From NCBI GenBank assembly GCA_963853835.1, contig OY970830.1, positions 31,023,966 to 31,087,965 of the forward strand: 64,000 bases of DNA. Direction: 5' to 3'. Under the pieces are notes generated by a model, which did not search any database, was not told the DNA's origin, and worked only from the letters and a program-made list of their open reading frames with translations. This DNA comes from Calendula officinalis (Eukaryota > Streptophyta > Magnoliopsida > Asterales > Asteraceae). The position numbers and the translations under genes were made by a program. Shown in pieces: positions 1 to 12,099 of the stretch. Numbering within the stretch: the first letter of the stretch is position 1; each line of letters starts with the position of its first letter.

Positions 1-330
1 AAATAGCAATGAACTTTAAAATTTTTGCAATTTGGGAAACATTTTACCTGAAATGACGATAGTCGGTATTTTTATAGTGACGTAGCCGGTAATTTAATTT
101 TTCTAATTTTATTCCAATTAATCTTAAACTCATTTGAGCAATAATTCTTAAATGGTTCCTCAGTCCCGGCCCTTCTTCCTCTTCTATAAAATATTGACTA
201 GCGTCATTCCGGGTAAAATGTTTCCCAAATTGCAAAAAATTGAAAGTTCGTAGCTATTTTTGAAAACTTTGATAGTTCGTTGCTATAATTAGGAATCACC
301 TAATAATATGTTGCTATTTTATGCAATTTG
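1..330. repeat. Foldback (inverted-repeat) element, left end outside window
   Basis: A left arm at about 24-58 (ttgcaatttgggaaacattt...) is matched in inverse orientation at about 203-243. The outer parts of both arms carry a further related motif (atagcaatgaactt / ttcgttgctat). This is the structure of a non-autonomous foldback or Mutator-type element whose left terminus lies beyond the window. No coding sequence is seen. Confidence 0.5.
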
Positions 331-979
331 CCCTTATTTATTCATTATTACATAATAATTGTTTTAATGATTAAGATTTTAACCATGAGTGCTACTAATG
401 GTTACATGACTTTTAATTATTAGTTTCTTTTACATTTTTTATTTTTGTTATTTTTTACTTATTTAATTGTATATAAATGTATAAAGTAAATTATACAGAA
501 GGTCCTTGTGGTATATCACTAAATACAATATTAGTCCTTAAACTGCGTTCGTTACATTGGACGTCCCTGGTGTATACACTTTGTTACACCCATAGCCCTT
601 ATTGCACTTAACTTTTTTAAATGACCAAAATACCCTTTTGGCCTTTTGTAATAAAGCAAAGATAAAGGATTGCGAATGTAATAAGTGATAAAGCACAGAG
701 ACCATCCGTGAAATTTACTCTATTAATTTATTTTTTTTCTCTTTTATCCATATTCTTCTACCACATTCAGACTCACCACCCACATCTATCTCTTTGAATT
801 CAAACTTAATTAATAACCATTATTGTCGCGCCACCAAACCCCTGAAAAGTCAATCCATATCAACCCCTACTTTTGGTTTCCTTCTTTAGTTGTTCCACCA
901 CCGATGACGTTCTATCGACCTGAATTGATTTAGACAATTGATACATGTCGCCAAGGAGTTGGTGTTTTGCACACGCATG
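331..979. other. Gene-free stretch
   Basis: No gene is visible. Around 493-650 the text (ggtccttgtggtat..., atgaccaaaataccc) resembles the ends of the Mutator-like elements found elsewhere in this window, so a decayed, one-ended element is likely. No partner end or target duplication was found. Confidence 0.35.
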
Positions 980-999
980 TCGATAGAACGTCACCGGCG

Positions 1000-1365
1000 G
1001 CTAGTGGGCCCTCTGCTTCATCTTCAACTTCGGGTGGGGATCCAATATGTAAACCTGGTTGAAACCCGATACCGTAACGGGGATAAAAACCTGGTTGAAA
1101 CCCGCCATAAAAACCGAGTTGATAAGGAGGTTGAAAGCCGGGAGCGAAACTAGAATTAGAAGCCTGGTAAGGAGACAAAACGGGAGTAAAATTTGAAGGA
1201 GATGAGTAGAAAGGTAAAAAACCAGAACCCGAACCAGATGCTACGTTACTTGGGGATGGGTTCGAGGTTTGCCCGACATTTGAATAATTGCATGTGACGG
1301 GATCAGAGTGTTTAGGGGTGATTGGAACATATCGTATGATTGAGAGGACTCGGGACGGCGGCTCA
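1000..1365 (-). pseudogene. Decayed N-terminal coding fragment, transposon-associated type
   Basis: Read on the minus strand, an ATG at 1365 opens a frame beginning MSRRPESSQSYDMF. A one-base shift near 1290 then moves it into a Ser/Gly/Pro/Phe-rich frame with two GFQPG repeats, which runs to about 1000 and then loses coding character. A TATA-like tataaata lies upstream near 1448. The composition resembles the low-complexity N-terminus of Asteraceae SANT/Myb-like proteins that accompany PIF/Harbinger transposons (annotated in some genomes as glutathione S-transferase T3-like). That identification is from memory and weak. Frameshift and truncation mean it is not functional. Confidence 0.4.
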
Positions 1366-1716
1366 TTATGAAAATTATAATGGTATGAGAGAATTGGTAG
1401 AAGAAGTAGATGATTTGGTAAAGAAGTATGATTGTGGTTTGTGTTATTTATACTGGTAAAAAGTGGAGAAAATAAAATTAATTTTGGAATTTGAATATAC
1501 GCTTCCTGACCCCATCGCCTGCCAAGATGAGTTGAGCCATCTCGTATGTAGGACGACGCGCTGCTTTCGACGAGCCCACCGACAAGCCCACTGACGAGGC
1601 CGTGCCAACGACGTCGGTGGGCGACGAGTTTCCGGATCCACCGACAAGTTCTCTTGACTAACCATCGATATGGTCTAATTAGTTTTAAACTAAATTACAA
1701 GGATGGTCTCTAAAAT
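1366..1716. other. Upstream flank of the decayed fragment
   Basis: Holds the putative TATA motif near 1448 and a GC-richer stretch (1500-1660) with repeated gtgggc/cgtcgg words, probably the old promoter of the fragment read on the minus strand. No gene is seen. Confidence 0.3.
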
Positions 1717-3157
1717 TTATATCAAATTTTAGTTATTGTGCTTAAACAAATTATATTAATAGTCATTTTTTGTAAAATTTTTGCACCTGTAATTCTTTAG
1801 CTAAAAATGGTAGTCATTTAACATTATACCCATAGTCATTTTTTATTAAAATATTTAATAAACAACCTTGGACTTAAGGATTATAGATACAAGAGATTTC
1901 TAAAAAAATATATATATTGATGAAATTTGGATTAAATCTCAGAAAACATCCTAGAAATTTCCTCTTAGTTTTATTTTAGTTCATATGCTAACTACTTTGT
2001 CGACAATGTCTTCTTTTTGGAACAAATATTTTATTGATACTTACTATTTATGTTTACTCAGTTGATCAAGACAAATATTAAAATTAAGAGACGATATGAA
2101 AGAGAATTAATGAATTACACATGTCACCTCATAAACATTATAAAGTAGACACATATAATAGGAATCAATACCATTTTTTTCAAAATTGCACGACATTCTT
2201 AGTTTTGAGCATTTCAATCTGGAAACCCAAAAATTCAATTAGGCATTAGTCAATGGTTGCAACTTGTCATTCGTTTTTTATGAGACTTTTTGGTATCCCT
2301 CTAACGTACTTAAACTTAAATCTATGAAGTAATTTTGAAATAACTAGCTACTGAATACCCAATATACTATTTTAACATATTGCATATGACAATATCTTAG
2401 ATTATACGACAAATCTTAAAGTCAACAACTTACTATTACACCAACCATGCAAAAGTTGAAAAAAAATGTTCAAATTATGTGACCTTCATAGTGAGTACAG
2501 TTTTAAGTCAACCATTGCAATTTCTTGTTTCTTCCCTCACATTCCGGTCGTTTTATGAGACCTTCATATCCACTCGTTATGACTACAACTAATTCAAACT
2601 TAAATTAAAATATTTTCTATAAATTGATATTTTTTTCTTTAATTCAATATATAAGGTTTTAGTTTACTATTAGATACAATGTCGAGTCATATTCAGATAG
2701 CAAAAAGATGATAGCATATAAAAGTTTGAACTTTATTTAAACGATCCTAGAAAACAAGTTACAATTCTTTCACCAACTAATTTGTAACAAACAGATGTCG
2801 TAATGCACCAATGAGCATGTGACACCATGTATTCAAGTCTCGTTATGCTTCAAAAAGACCGGAATTTAGTAACAAATTAATGCAGGATGTCTTTAAAACC
2901 GAATATGTACTCAAAATTTCGGATATCCAAAAAAACTAAAAAAGCTACTAATGTTTGATCAAATATTTAAAAATTCAAGTATTAAACACTTAAAATTCAT
3001 TAAAATATTTACTATATATAATTCATTTGGAATATTTTGTTGTAAGCATTTTGAATTTTGGCGTTCTGTTTTTGGAAATTCTTAATTTTTGTATGTCATA
3101 ATAAAATGTAGAAGCTGAGATTCGAACACAGAACTTGTTGAAAATCAGACAAAATAT

Positions 3158-6133
3158 CACTACAACAAAACGGACCTATTGCAACCCCATAAAATGTTGC
3201 ATTAGACGTTGAAAAAGTTGCATTAGGCCTAATGCAACCTTTTAACAAGGGCTACATTAGATGGAGTTGCATTAGACCTAATGCAACATTTATACTAGCT
3301 AATGCAACTTTTTATAAAAGAGTTACAATTATATTCAAATGCAACCTTTTTTTATAGCTACCTTTTTTACATGCAAATGCAACCATTTTTAATCTTAAAT
3401 GCAACCTTTTTTTTTAAACATAAATGCAACCTTTTATATACACAATGCAACCATTATTATTATTTATTATATATTGTACAAAAGATGCGTAACAATAACC
3501 AAGCTAATATAAAAACCTTAAATGTTTATAGTCAACAAGATTATTAATTAAAACCACACAAAAATATTGACATCATTTCGAGTAAATACATGAAAAACTT
3601 TATAAGATAAAAGTGAGTCCAATGTTTCAGTAACTTGTTTCCTAAACTCAGCACTCCTGAAGTCGTAAAGTGCCATGAGGACCATTTTAAGTTTTAACTC
3701 CTGGTCTTCCAAGTATTCCAAGCATAAGTCTTCCATCATCACGGGTGAAAATAGTTGTCTCCGGTAACCTGTGAACAAATAACATATTTACATTGTCATA
3801 ATGCACTGATAACATGAAAAACAAAAAAAGCTAAGGAAAAAATAACAACAAAATAACAATTACTAGTATGAAATCGAATAAAATCGTTGTTAGAACCATG
3901 TCTAGTAGGAAATCCACTGAGTAAAAACTACCGTAAGCAGAGTTCTGCTACCCTTTGCTGGTGAACAAATATATAGGAGTGATTTAGGTTATGTTCTGGA
4001 TTTAGTGCTAAAGTCTGTATATGCTCCACCTACAAACAAAGTTACAAACTTTAATCCTAGATGATAAATTAGCAAGGAACAAAAAGATCTTACCAAAAAC
4101 TGTTTATCTTCAATTTTTTGTACAAAAATGAAGCACTCCAACTTTTGCTATTTGGTTCTTCGTGATACCATCTTCAATATTGTACAAAACTGCAGCCCCG
4201 AACATCCTGGGTTACATGCAAACAAAGTGACTGCCAAAAGAATGTCCTAACCATATAATGGATGCAAAAAGAATTTCCGGACATGACATATTACCATGTA
4301 TCTGCCAAATTATATGAATGTCCTAAAAGTGAACCTGATTATGATTCTGATTATGATACAAAGTGTGGACTAAATTACAACTAGAAGTTAAAAAATAATA
4401 CACAAACCATTCAGGTCAAAATAGTAGATACGTGTAAAAAAGTAAGTAATGCATATACCGGTCAAAAAAGCAGGTAATGCATATTCAGGTCAAAACAGCA
4501 GGTATTGCAGATTTGGGTCAAAAAACAGCTAATACGGATTCGGGTCAAAACATCAGCTAATACAGATTCGGGTCAAAACAGTGAACCTGATTCTGACTAT
4601 TGATTAGAATTCTGCAGATAATAAACTTGAGTAGATCTGCAAGTCAATTAAAAATAAATAAAAAATAAAAAATCAATAAGTCAATTAATAAAAAAACTAA
4701 GAATATTCAGGTTGTTTTTCTAATTGAACAATAGAATTAGCTCAGTAGTAGATACAAAAATCAGCAATACAAAAAATTAACATGACTTTGAGCTAAAGTA
4801 TTATTAAATTTAAAGTATGTTAAAATATCAATTTGCATCATCTTCATCTAATTGCATCAAATCACATAATGTATCATCAAAATTAGATTTAGTAACACTT
4901 AAAAACAGTTCAAAATCAGGAACGATATAAAGTACAAAATCAGGAACTGATTTATGGGAACGAGATGAGTTTCAAAACAGTTCATATCAGGAACGAGATG
5001 AGGTTCAAAATCAAGAACTGATTTTTGGGTTTACATTCAATCACAGGTTCGAAAATCAGGCTATAAGAAATCACAATTTCCTTGCAGTGAAATCACAATC
5101 AAAGTTGGAACTCAAAAATCAGTTCTTGGCATCATAAATAAAGTTCAAATTAGTAGTGAAATCACAATTTTCTTGCAGTGTTGGAACTCAAAAATCATTT
5201 CTTGAGTTACTTAAAATTCAAAATCGGGGAATTGCGGTTTAGTTACCTTAACAGATGGAATCCGCAGGCAATTAGATTTAATAGCATTCAATAGATATGA
5301 ACGTTCACATCAGATGTAAACCCTAATAGAGAAAAACACAACACTCACAACATAACTAAAAGGATACTCGATTTTTGGCAAAAATTAGGGCAAATGGAGT
5401 TACCTTAAAAGTCAATTACGAAAATCTGATGTATTAGGCGATTGGAAGCAAGCAGTTACGGGCTTCCCTTCAATGGCAGAAAGCGATTGGAAGCAAGCAG
5501 TTACGGGCGTCCCGTACGTGAAGAACATCGAATGAAGGCTGATAATGACGAAGTCTGGTAATGAGGAAGTCCCGTGAAAATTAGGAAAGGGTATTTTGAC
5601 CTAATATTAGAACTCCCCAAAATAATTGAAATTTACTTAAAATATTTTAAATTACCACCAAAAGATAATGCAGTAAAATGTTAAACTTTATTTTAAATAT
5701 TTTAGATTGCCTACAAACATCAATTGAATTGTTTTTATAAATATTCAATAAATTCTTTTAATCTTATACTATCATAGCTATATATAAATTAATTCTAATT
5801 TAATAATAAAATAAATATTAATTAATAATTACTTAAATTTAAAACAAAAATATTAAATAGCATTATGACTTTTCCAACTTTTTAAATTAAAAATTGCATT
5901 TAAGTTATAGTAATGCAACCTTTTAAATTAAAAGTTGCCTTTAAATGATAGTAATGCAACCTTTCTTAAAAAAGGTTGCAAATTTTAATAAAATTTTGCA
6001 ACTTTAAATAAAAAGGTTGCATATGGTACTCTAATGCAACCTTTATATTAAACAATGTGATTTTGTAATCAAATGCAACTTATTTAAAAAGGTTGCTTCT
6101 AAAAGGTTGCATTAGGCTCATTTTGTAGTAGTG
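3158..6133. mobile_element. Non-autonomous CACTA (EnSpm/CMC) DNA transposon
   Basis: The termini are CACTACAACAAAACGG and, inverted, CACTACTACAAAATGAG, flanked by the 3-bp target duplication TAT (3155-3157 and 6134-6136). The first and last few hundred bases are packed with an AATGCAACC/GGTTGCATT word in both orientations, the subterminal repeat pattern expected for CACTA transposase binding. The interior (about 3.5-5.6 kb) has no transposase. It contains a short minus-strand open frame (3548-3778, 76 codons) of no recognised family and a 28-bp minisatellite. At 2,976 bp it must depend on a partner for transposition. Confidence 0.9.
4451..4590. repeat. 28-bp minisatellite, five units, inside the CACTA element
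   Basis: Five consecutive diverged 28-bp units start at 4451, 4479, 4507, 4535 and 4563. They share the core GGTCAAAA(A/C)AGC. The fifth unit runs into the sequence GTGAACCTGATT, which also occurs just upstream near 4332. Confidence 0.8.
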
Positions 6134-6389
6134 TATGTTGTTATAATTGTTCAATATTTATTTATGTTCGTATTGTATATTAGTTAAAAATATATAAGAG
6201 AGAAAAAATTAATTTTTTGGATATTTCAAAAATCGAAATATCCAAAAATTCTGAAATTTACTGAATCCGAATCTGAATCTTTCGTAAATTGGTATCATTA
6301 AGAAAAAATTTCATTATTTAAATATACACGTGTCGTACACTATTACTCAATTAATTGGTTTTCTCTGACAAAGTAAACTATAACAAACA

Positions 6390-6405
6390 AGTCAATGAAT
6401 TGACT
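6390..6405. promoter_or_regulatory. Inverted W-box pair upstream of peptide copy 1
   Basis: AGTCAATGAATTGACT is an inverted repeat of the W-box core TTGAC(T), about 120 bp upstream of the ATG. The same 16 bases are present at the equivalent position of copy 2 although the surrounding sequence has diverged. W-boxes are bound by WRKY factors; use here is inferred. Confidence 0.45.
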
Positions 6406-6474
6406 AACAAATTGTTTATTCCTTTGGTGTGGCTTAGAGGGCCATGAACTGTAAGAATATCATATATATACCTC

Positions 6475-6483
6475 TATATAAAT
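6475..6483 (+). promoter_or_regulatory. TATA box of peptide copy 1
   Basis: TATATAAAT lies about 42 bases upstream of the ATG at 6524. The same TATA(T)AAATCAA context is found in copies 2 and 3. Confidence 0.6.
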
Positions 6484-7714
6484 CAAACCTAATGCATGAA
6501 TCAACACACATTCAATTCACAAGATGAAATCCACTGGTTTTACTTTGTTCTTGATTGTTTTGTTTTCAATTCTCCTCGTTTCTTCGGCAGGAAGAACCCC
6601 TCACACAAGTGTTAAGTCCGAAACACAGAAACAGAAAGGTATGATTAGTCACATACATATGTATAGTACATACTTGTATATGTACATGTTATATAAGAAT
6701 TCGAGACAAACATGCATGCATACGTACATATAACATGTATAAACTATATATGCATGCAAGATGATACTAATAAAATTTTCAAAAGTGGGCAAAGTTTTTG
6801 GGTTTAAGTCAGGTCGTAAAGTGAGTTTTTTTTTTCCTATGTCAAATTGTAACACAAATTTAGCAAACCAGTTTTAATTTAAAGAAATTATAATCGTAAA
6901 CAAAATAGCTAAACTCACGTTTTTGGTTATCTCGAAAATAAAAAATCTAAGATTTAGCAATGTAAAAAATAGAATTCAAATTTTTTATAGTGGTGAATTT
7001 TTTAAATAAAGTACATATTCTCAAATAATCATAAATTTCAAATACTTTTTTTAAAGTGTTCATACATAAATTATGTGATTTAATATGTCACTAGTTATAA
7101 TATATATATAATCAAATAAATATTATGTATAACATTTTACATTGAGAAAAATAGGTTAAGATAAATGAAAAACTAAATGAGAAATAGAGATAAAGAAATG
7201 ATAAATGGATAAATTTTATGTACATTATATTAAATTGGTTTTATCTTTTGTAAAAAAACACGAATTCAATGTTATATGTTTCAAGATATCATGTGTTAAC
7301 CAGTAGATTAAGACGCAACTTGTATTAGCTATATATCGCTTATATGTTTTATATATTTAGGTATGCAAAAACAAAAAAGATAAATTAACTCATAAAAAGT
7401 TTATCCTAATCGAAAATTTTTGAAGGTGAACATATATATATGCCTTGTCCACTCCTTGGTAGTGTCCAATTGTCCATGATGTATGCAATTACATGTAATC
7501 ATGAATCATGTTTATTAAACGAGCATAATTTTACCCGCGCATTACAGCGCGTTTTAAACATTCACATGTATCACAGTTGATATAAAATTTTACTTTGTCC
7601 ATATATGATTTATTTGTTGTCTTACATTTATAGAATTTGTTCGTTAAAATGTAGGAGAGTGAATAATTATGGTCAACCAAAAATACTATGGATTTTAAAT
7701 ATAGTTATACTATA

Positions 7715-7979
7715 CTCCCTCCGTCCCACAAAAAAACTTATCATTTGACTTTTGCACAAGTTTTTATGTGATAGTTAGTTGTGGGGTCATTGATAATACT
7801 TTTAATTAAAATATAAGGTTGGATCGGAGAGAGAAAGATAGTTAGTGGATATTAGTGGTGGGGTGTTTAGTAATAATAGTTTTTTATTGTGTGGAGCCCA
7901 CCAAATATGGAAAATTGGAAGTTTTTTGTGGGACAAAAATTTAGAGTGAAATGTGAAGTTTTTTATGGGACGGAGGGAG
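7715..7979. mobile_element. Stowaway MITE (Tc1/mariner-type)
   Basis: The ends are CTCCCTCCGTCCCACAAAAA and its inverse TTTTTATGGGACGGAGGGAG, flanked by a TA duplication on both sides. It is 265 bp with no coding capacity and sits in the intron of peptide copy 1. Relatives of nearly equal length occur at 47354-47617 and 59994-60257. Confidence 0.9.
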
Positions 7980-7989
7980 TATAACATTA

Positions 7990-8512
7990 GAGCATCCCCA
8001 ATGGTTAAGCTCATAAAAGCTTATTAGTTTTGCCACATCAACATTCTACTAACCAAAAACATTTTCATAAATGTCTACTCCAATGGTTAACCTCTCCAAA
8101 AGCTTATTCTTTTATAATATTTCTAATTTACCTTTATCTATCTCAAATGTTTTATAAATACCCCTATATATAATTTGACAATTTTTTTGACATCTTACTA
8201 AATATTATATCTTTTAAAATGTCTAATACAAAAATATTATACTAATTGACATTAAATATTATATAATTTATTTATTAAGTAATAAAAATATAATAAAGAA
8301 TTTATTTATACCAAATCTAAGGTTTAAAATGAAATGTTATTAAACATAAGGGGCTAAAAATGACAAACATTAAAAGATGGTTAAAAGGTTAGTAGAGAAT
8401 AAGTCATTGCAATAAGCTTTTCAAAAAGCTAGGCATTCCAATGGTAAAAAGTCTTTCAAAAGCTTATTAGAATAGTAATAAGCTTTTGAAAAAGCTACCA
8501 TTGGAGATGCTC
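7990..8512. mobile_element. PIF/Harbinger-type MITE
   Basis: The terminal inverted repeats GAGCATCCCCAATGGTTAGC-like (left) and GAGCATCTCCAATGGTAGC (right, inverted) are flanked by the 3-bp duplication TTA (7987-7989, 8513-8515). The element is 523 bp, lies 10 bp right of the Stowaway MITE and has internal partial repeats of the CCAATGGTTAA word. It has no coding capacity. Confidence 0.85.
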
Positions 8513-8515
8513 TTA

Positions 8516-9236
8516 TAAGTCTTTTCAGTATTATAAATAACATGTACAAATGTGTTAAATAACCTGAATAAAATTATTAAACATATATAACATTATATGT
8601 CTTTTAATATAATATATAGATTGATTTATAAGTTAATAATTTAAGTGAAACTAATAAAAAAAATATAATATTCTATGTATTTTAGTCTTTTACCTGGCTT
8701 TTATATATGTTTAAATGAACATAATAGCACTAATAATCACAAAAACATTAATGGATTATATAGTCATTCATTAAAAAACATGTTAATAATAGGTCGTGTA
8801 TCTATGTTTTACAGGAATAAGGTTGTTAACGTTATGTTTCATTGAAAATTTTTCAAGCGTACAAACTTTTGTTTTTTTTTAACATATCACTTTTAAATAT
8901 ATATGTATGTCATCAAGTTATAAATTAAGTAAAAATAGATAATCTTCTAAAAGAATATACTTCATAAAATCTATTAATTTTTAAAATAATATATCAAAGT
9001 AATTCTTAAATAATATATATTGTCACGTTAATATCATAGTTTGTCATCATAAAAATAAATTAGTAAAATAAAGTTAATTACATAAAAAATAGAATATATA
9101 TGAACTTCGGTATTATTTTGATACTCACAAAATAAGAAGAAAAAAATACCACAAATAATTAAGCCCAACTAATCATTTTTATATTTAAAAAGATATATTA
9201 TCTTTCAAATGTGTCATGTAGAGAGAAATTAAGAGG
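8516..9236. other. Intron remainder, nothing recognised
   Basis: AT-rich sequence with no repeat boundary or coding signal that I can identify; part of the intron of peptide copy 1 without a counterpart in copy 2. Confidence 0.4.
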
Positions 9237-9254
9237 TGGAAAGTACAAGTATAT

Positions 9255-9431
9255 TTTTTTTTGAACGGCAAGTTAGTAAGTTAGTGGTTCGAGCCTAGAC
9301 AGTGACATCCACAAGGGGCAGTATGCCTTCCCTCGAACCTTTCACCTTTTTGTCCACGACGGGACATGAACCCATGACCAATGGGCAACACCTTAAATCC
9401 ACCTTGGATACCACTAGGCTACAAGCCACCT
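9255..9431 (-). mobile_element. tRNA-derived SINE
   Basis: Read on the minus strand it begins GTAGCCTAGTGGTATCC (box A-like), has a box B-like GGTTCATGTCC and ends in a run of A. An 18-base target duplication TGGAAAGTACAAGTATAT flanks it (9237-9254 and 9432-9449), diagnostic of target-primed insertion. A related SINE with the same 3' part lies at 41378-41586 on the plus strand. Confidence 0.9.
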
Positions 9432-10334
9432 TGGAAAGTACAAGTATATCATAGGTTGACGTGTAAGTAATATACTCGGGATTTGAAAAACAACTTTTTG
9501 AAAAAGCAAAGTTGTTTTCAAGGCGCGTGTTAGCAAATCTCCCAGATACTGTTATTGAATGATGAATGTATATTATAGTAATAATAATAGTAATTCTGTG
9601 TGTTTATGTTTGAAGGAGATGATCAGGTGAAAAAGTAGCGCATACGGATAGCACGTGGGGCGGATCAACATAATCGTCGTCTTCTATAAGCGTACTCTAT
9701 GGTTGGATCAATTCATCTATGTTATGGTTGTAATCCTAATAATATGAATAAACAATGAAATTAATTATGGTTTTTGACAAACGGGTGTATATGGAACGTA
9801 TGTTGAAAATTGTTATTTCATGAAAATTATAATCTTTCATTGAAAGGTTTCAAGTTCCAACTATTGAAATAAAAACATTTCACGAAAATTCACATGCAAC
9901 ATCTCCAAATTATCTGTAAAATAGGTGACCCAACTTACACTAGTTAGCTTGAAAAACATATCAAAATCTTAGATTAAAAGCATCATTTCTATTTAAGCAA
10001 GAAAAATGTTCTAGTTAATGATCCATTATACCTCATGCACTAGAAAACATATATTGAAAAATAACTGTTGTAGTTTCTAAAGTTTATCAGTATAATTAAA
10101 AATAAAAGAGATTAATATTTTGAACAGATCTCCAAAGTGAAAATGCAAAAAAAGATTAGTTTTTTGAAATTAGCTAATTATATACTTCATTTAAAGACCA
10201 AAACTTAATTTCATTAAGAATCAGCTTAACTAGATCCAAGCGACCCGTTAGACCTACATTATACCGATAATCAATATTTCAAAAACAGAACAATTATGAC
10301 ATAATGTATGTTTTCCATTATTTCAATATCCCAA

Positions 10335-12099
10335 TTAACATGTGTCTTCAGTAAATATGACGTCATATATAGATTGCACTGCACAAACAGCAATAAAAGA
10401 GGTAAATATCAGGTTAAATAGTAACAACATAATTAGTGGTAAATCAATATTATTCTCTCAAATATATTATTATTACCTTCTTCTTCACGGATATTCGGTT
10501 GATCTACTAAGAGCTGCTCAAAAGCATGTAAATCACTAACACTGCTATGAAGTTAATCAAAAACATAATTTTATTAAAACAAATTACACAGTTATCGTAA
10601 TAATATAGCTTTTGAAATCATATTTAACAAGTTTATAAGTGTTACCTTGGCTTCAAGGTAAGGCTAGCAAGTGCAGAAACCACCGATGATTTTAAAAGAT
10701 ATCTGGATTAAAATAATGTAAAATAGTAAAGTTTGATATAGGTAATTTTTGGATATATATGATATTACTGAAAAGGGGAAAACTATATAGGAACATATAT
10801 AATAATTATAATAATTTTAATAGTAATAATAAATTAATAATAATAATAATAATAAAATTAATTAATTAATGGAAATTGCAAGTTATCCATACTCTGATTG
10901 ATGCATGTCATGAAGAAGCTGAAGACCTTGTAAACAATCTGCAACACTTGGTTTTACACCAATTCTGTTATTTAACTGTTTCTTTGAGAGCTGAGTAGAA
11001 CCACCTTTTACTTGTTGTTTAGCATCACGAACAGTTTTTGCAAGCGAATAAACAACACTATTTAATTCCTCCCTGATAACACCAATTTTAATCGGGTTAC
11101 ACTTTAGCCCGTTTACTTATATTTGGGTTGTGTTTTATCTCAGATGGGCTAAATGGGTAAAAGGTAACAATTAAAATGCACCGAAATTTGCCCTAATTTT
11201 TTTTTTTTTTAGGAAAATGTCATAAAATAGCAATATACTTTAGGATCTGGTCTCTTTTGGTAATTAAAATTTTCTAAGGTCCATTTTGGTTGTTACAAGT
11301 TTTTGAACATTCTAGTTTGGTAACTATAGTGTTAAAAAACATTAAATAATAACCAAATAAATCCAAAAAAAAAACTTTTTTCAATCACCATATAGATACA
11401 GAATAATAATAATTACTAGGTTGGCTCAATTTTAACTACTAAAGCTGGCCTTAAAAAGTTATAGTTACTAAAACAGAACACTGCACAAAGTATACTGCTA
11501 TTTCATGACATTTTCCCTCTTTTCAATGCATAAAATCACATAAAATATTTGATTCAAAGATACTACAATGTTTTAGAATAATTTAACTTTGTAATCGTAT
11601 TTGGCACACTAACTATTGAACAAAAGAGCCATAAAATTAGGGAGGAAAGTATTGTGGGCCAACCCGACCCGTTTTAACCCGTATCAAAAATTATTATTTA
11701 TCCAAATATAAATGAAAATGCAACTTTTTAAACTATTGAGCACCAAACTTACAAAGTTTTACCCATTGAAAGCAAGATCGACTGCAGGGATTCCATCTGC
11801 TTAGTCAATATAGCATCTTTAATATTATCAACCTTTTTCAAGGAACCGTAGTTTTTGGGATGTTCAAGCAACTAATAAGAATTAAAAAATAAAGTTATAT
11901 ATAAAATCGCTATAAATCAAGAAACTGAAACATACATATTTAAGTATAGCTAGAGAATGTGAGGAACCTGTAACCTTCCAATGATGGAAGAAGCATTTTT
12001 GAACTGTGAAATTAATCGGGCCTGGAGCTCGGCCCATCTGTCCATATCGTCTTTTACCCTTTTAAATTTCTGCTGGTATTTTTTCACCATTGCCTCCAT
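10335..12099 (-). CDS. Conserved plant protein of unknown function (At5g43822-like)
   Basis: Six coding exons on the minus strand splice in frame: 12099-11968, 11871-11753, 11072-10893, 10702-10646, 10535-10477 and 10378-10335, all with GT donors and AG acceptors. They give 196 residues and a TAA stop. The start MEAMVKKYQQ is preferred because a splice acceptor at 12158 places a more upstream ATG (12177) in an intron. Diagnostic stretches are DRWAELQARLISQFKNASSI, VKGGSTQLSKKQLNNRIGVK, LKSSVVSAL, LLVDQPNI and the C-terminal TEDTC. These line up by memory along the whole length of Arabidopsis At5g43822, a protein without known function. No signal peptide or membrane segment is seen; the N-terminal half is probably helical. 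Nothing is truncated, so the gene looks functional. Confidence 0.85.
11211..11517. mobile_element. Small inverted-repeat element in an intron
   Basis: The ends AGGAAAATGTCATAAAATAG and, inverted, GGAAAATGTCATGAAATAGC bracket about 300 bp within the second coding intron of the At5g43822-like gene. No convincing target duplication was found, partly because the left flank is a T run. Probably a Mutator-type MITE. Confidence 0.55.

Larger units (their letters stand above)
6524..9690 (+). pseudogene. Small secreted-peptide gene, copy 1, inactivated
   Basis: Exon 1 (6524-6638) encodes an intact signal peptide (MKSTGFTLFLIVLFSILLV...) and a propeptide start nearly identical to copy 2, with a GT donor at 6639. 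Exon 2 starts at 9616 after an AG acceptor in the same place as copy 2 but carries two lesions. A deletion of about 7 bases relative to copy 2 shifts the frame into a TAG at 9636-9638, so only about 45 residues would be made. A 20-base deletion further on removes both cysteine codons of the conserved core. The intron is about 2.98 kb, against 0.85 kb in copy 2, because it took a Stowaway MITE, a Harbinger MITE and a SINE. The downstream text still matches copy 2 to about 9690, so loss of function looks relatively recent. Confidence 0.8.
1717..10125 (+). repeat. Duplicated segment, copy A
   Basis: The sequence from about 1717 to 3157 matches about 18631-20134. The sequence from about 6137 to 10125 matches about 33180-35075, with small indels throughout. 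The shared block contains upstream DNA, promoter, both exons and the 3' flank of a small-peptide gene. Copy A is interrupted by a CACTA element upstream of the gene and by three small insertions in the intron. The boundaries are approximate because they were judged by eye. Confidence 0.8.

Noticed and set aside
7530..7560. Hairpin CGCGCATTACAGCGCG as a Helitron end
   Set aside because: No CTRR (or its inverse) lies at the required distance; at best a decayed relic.
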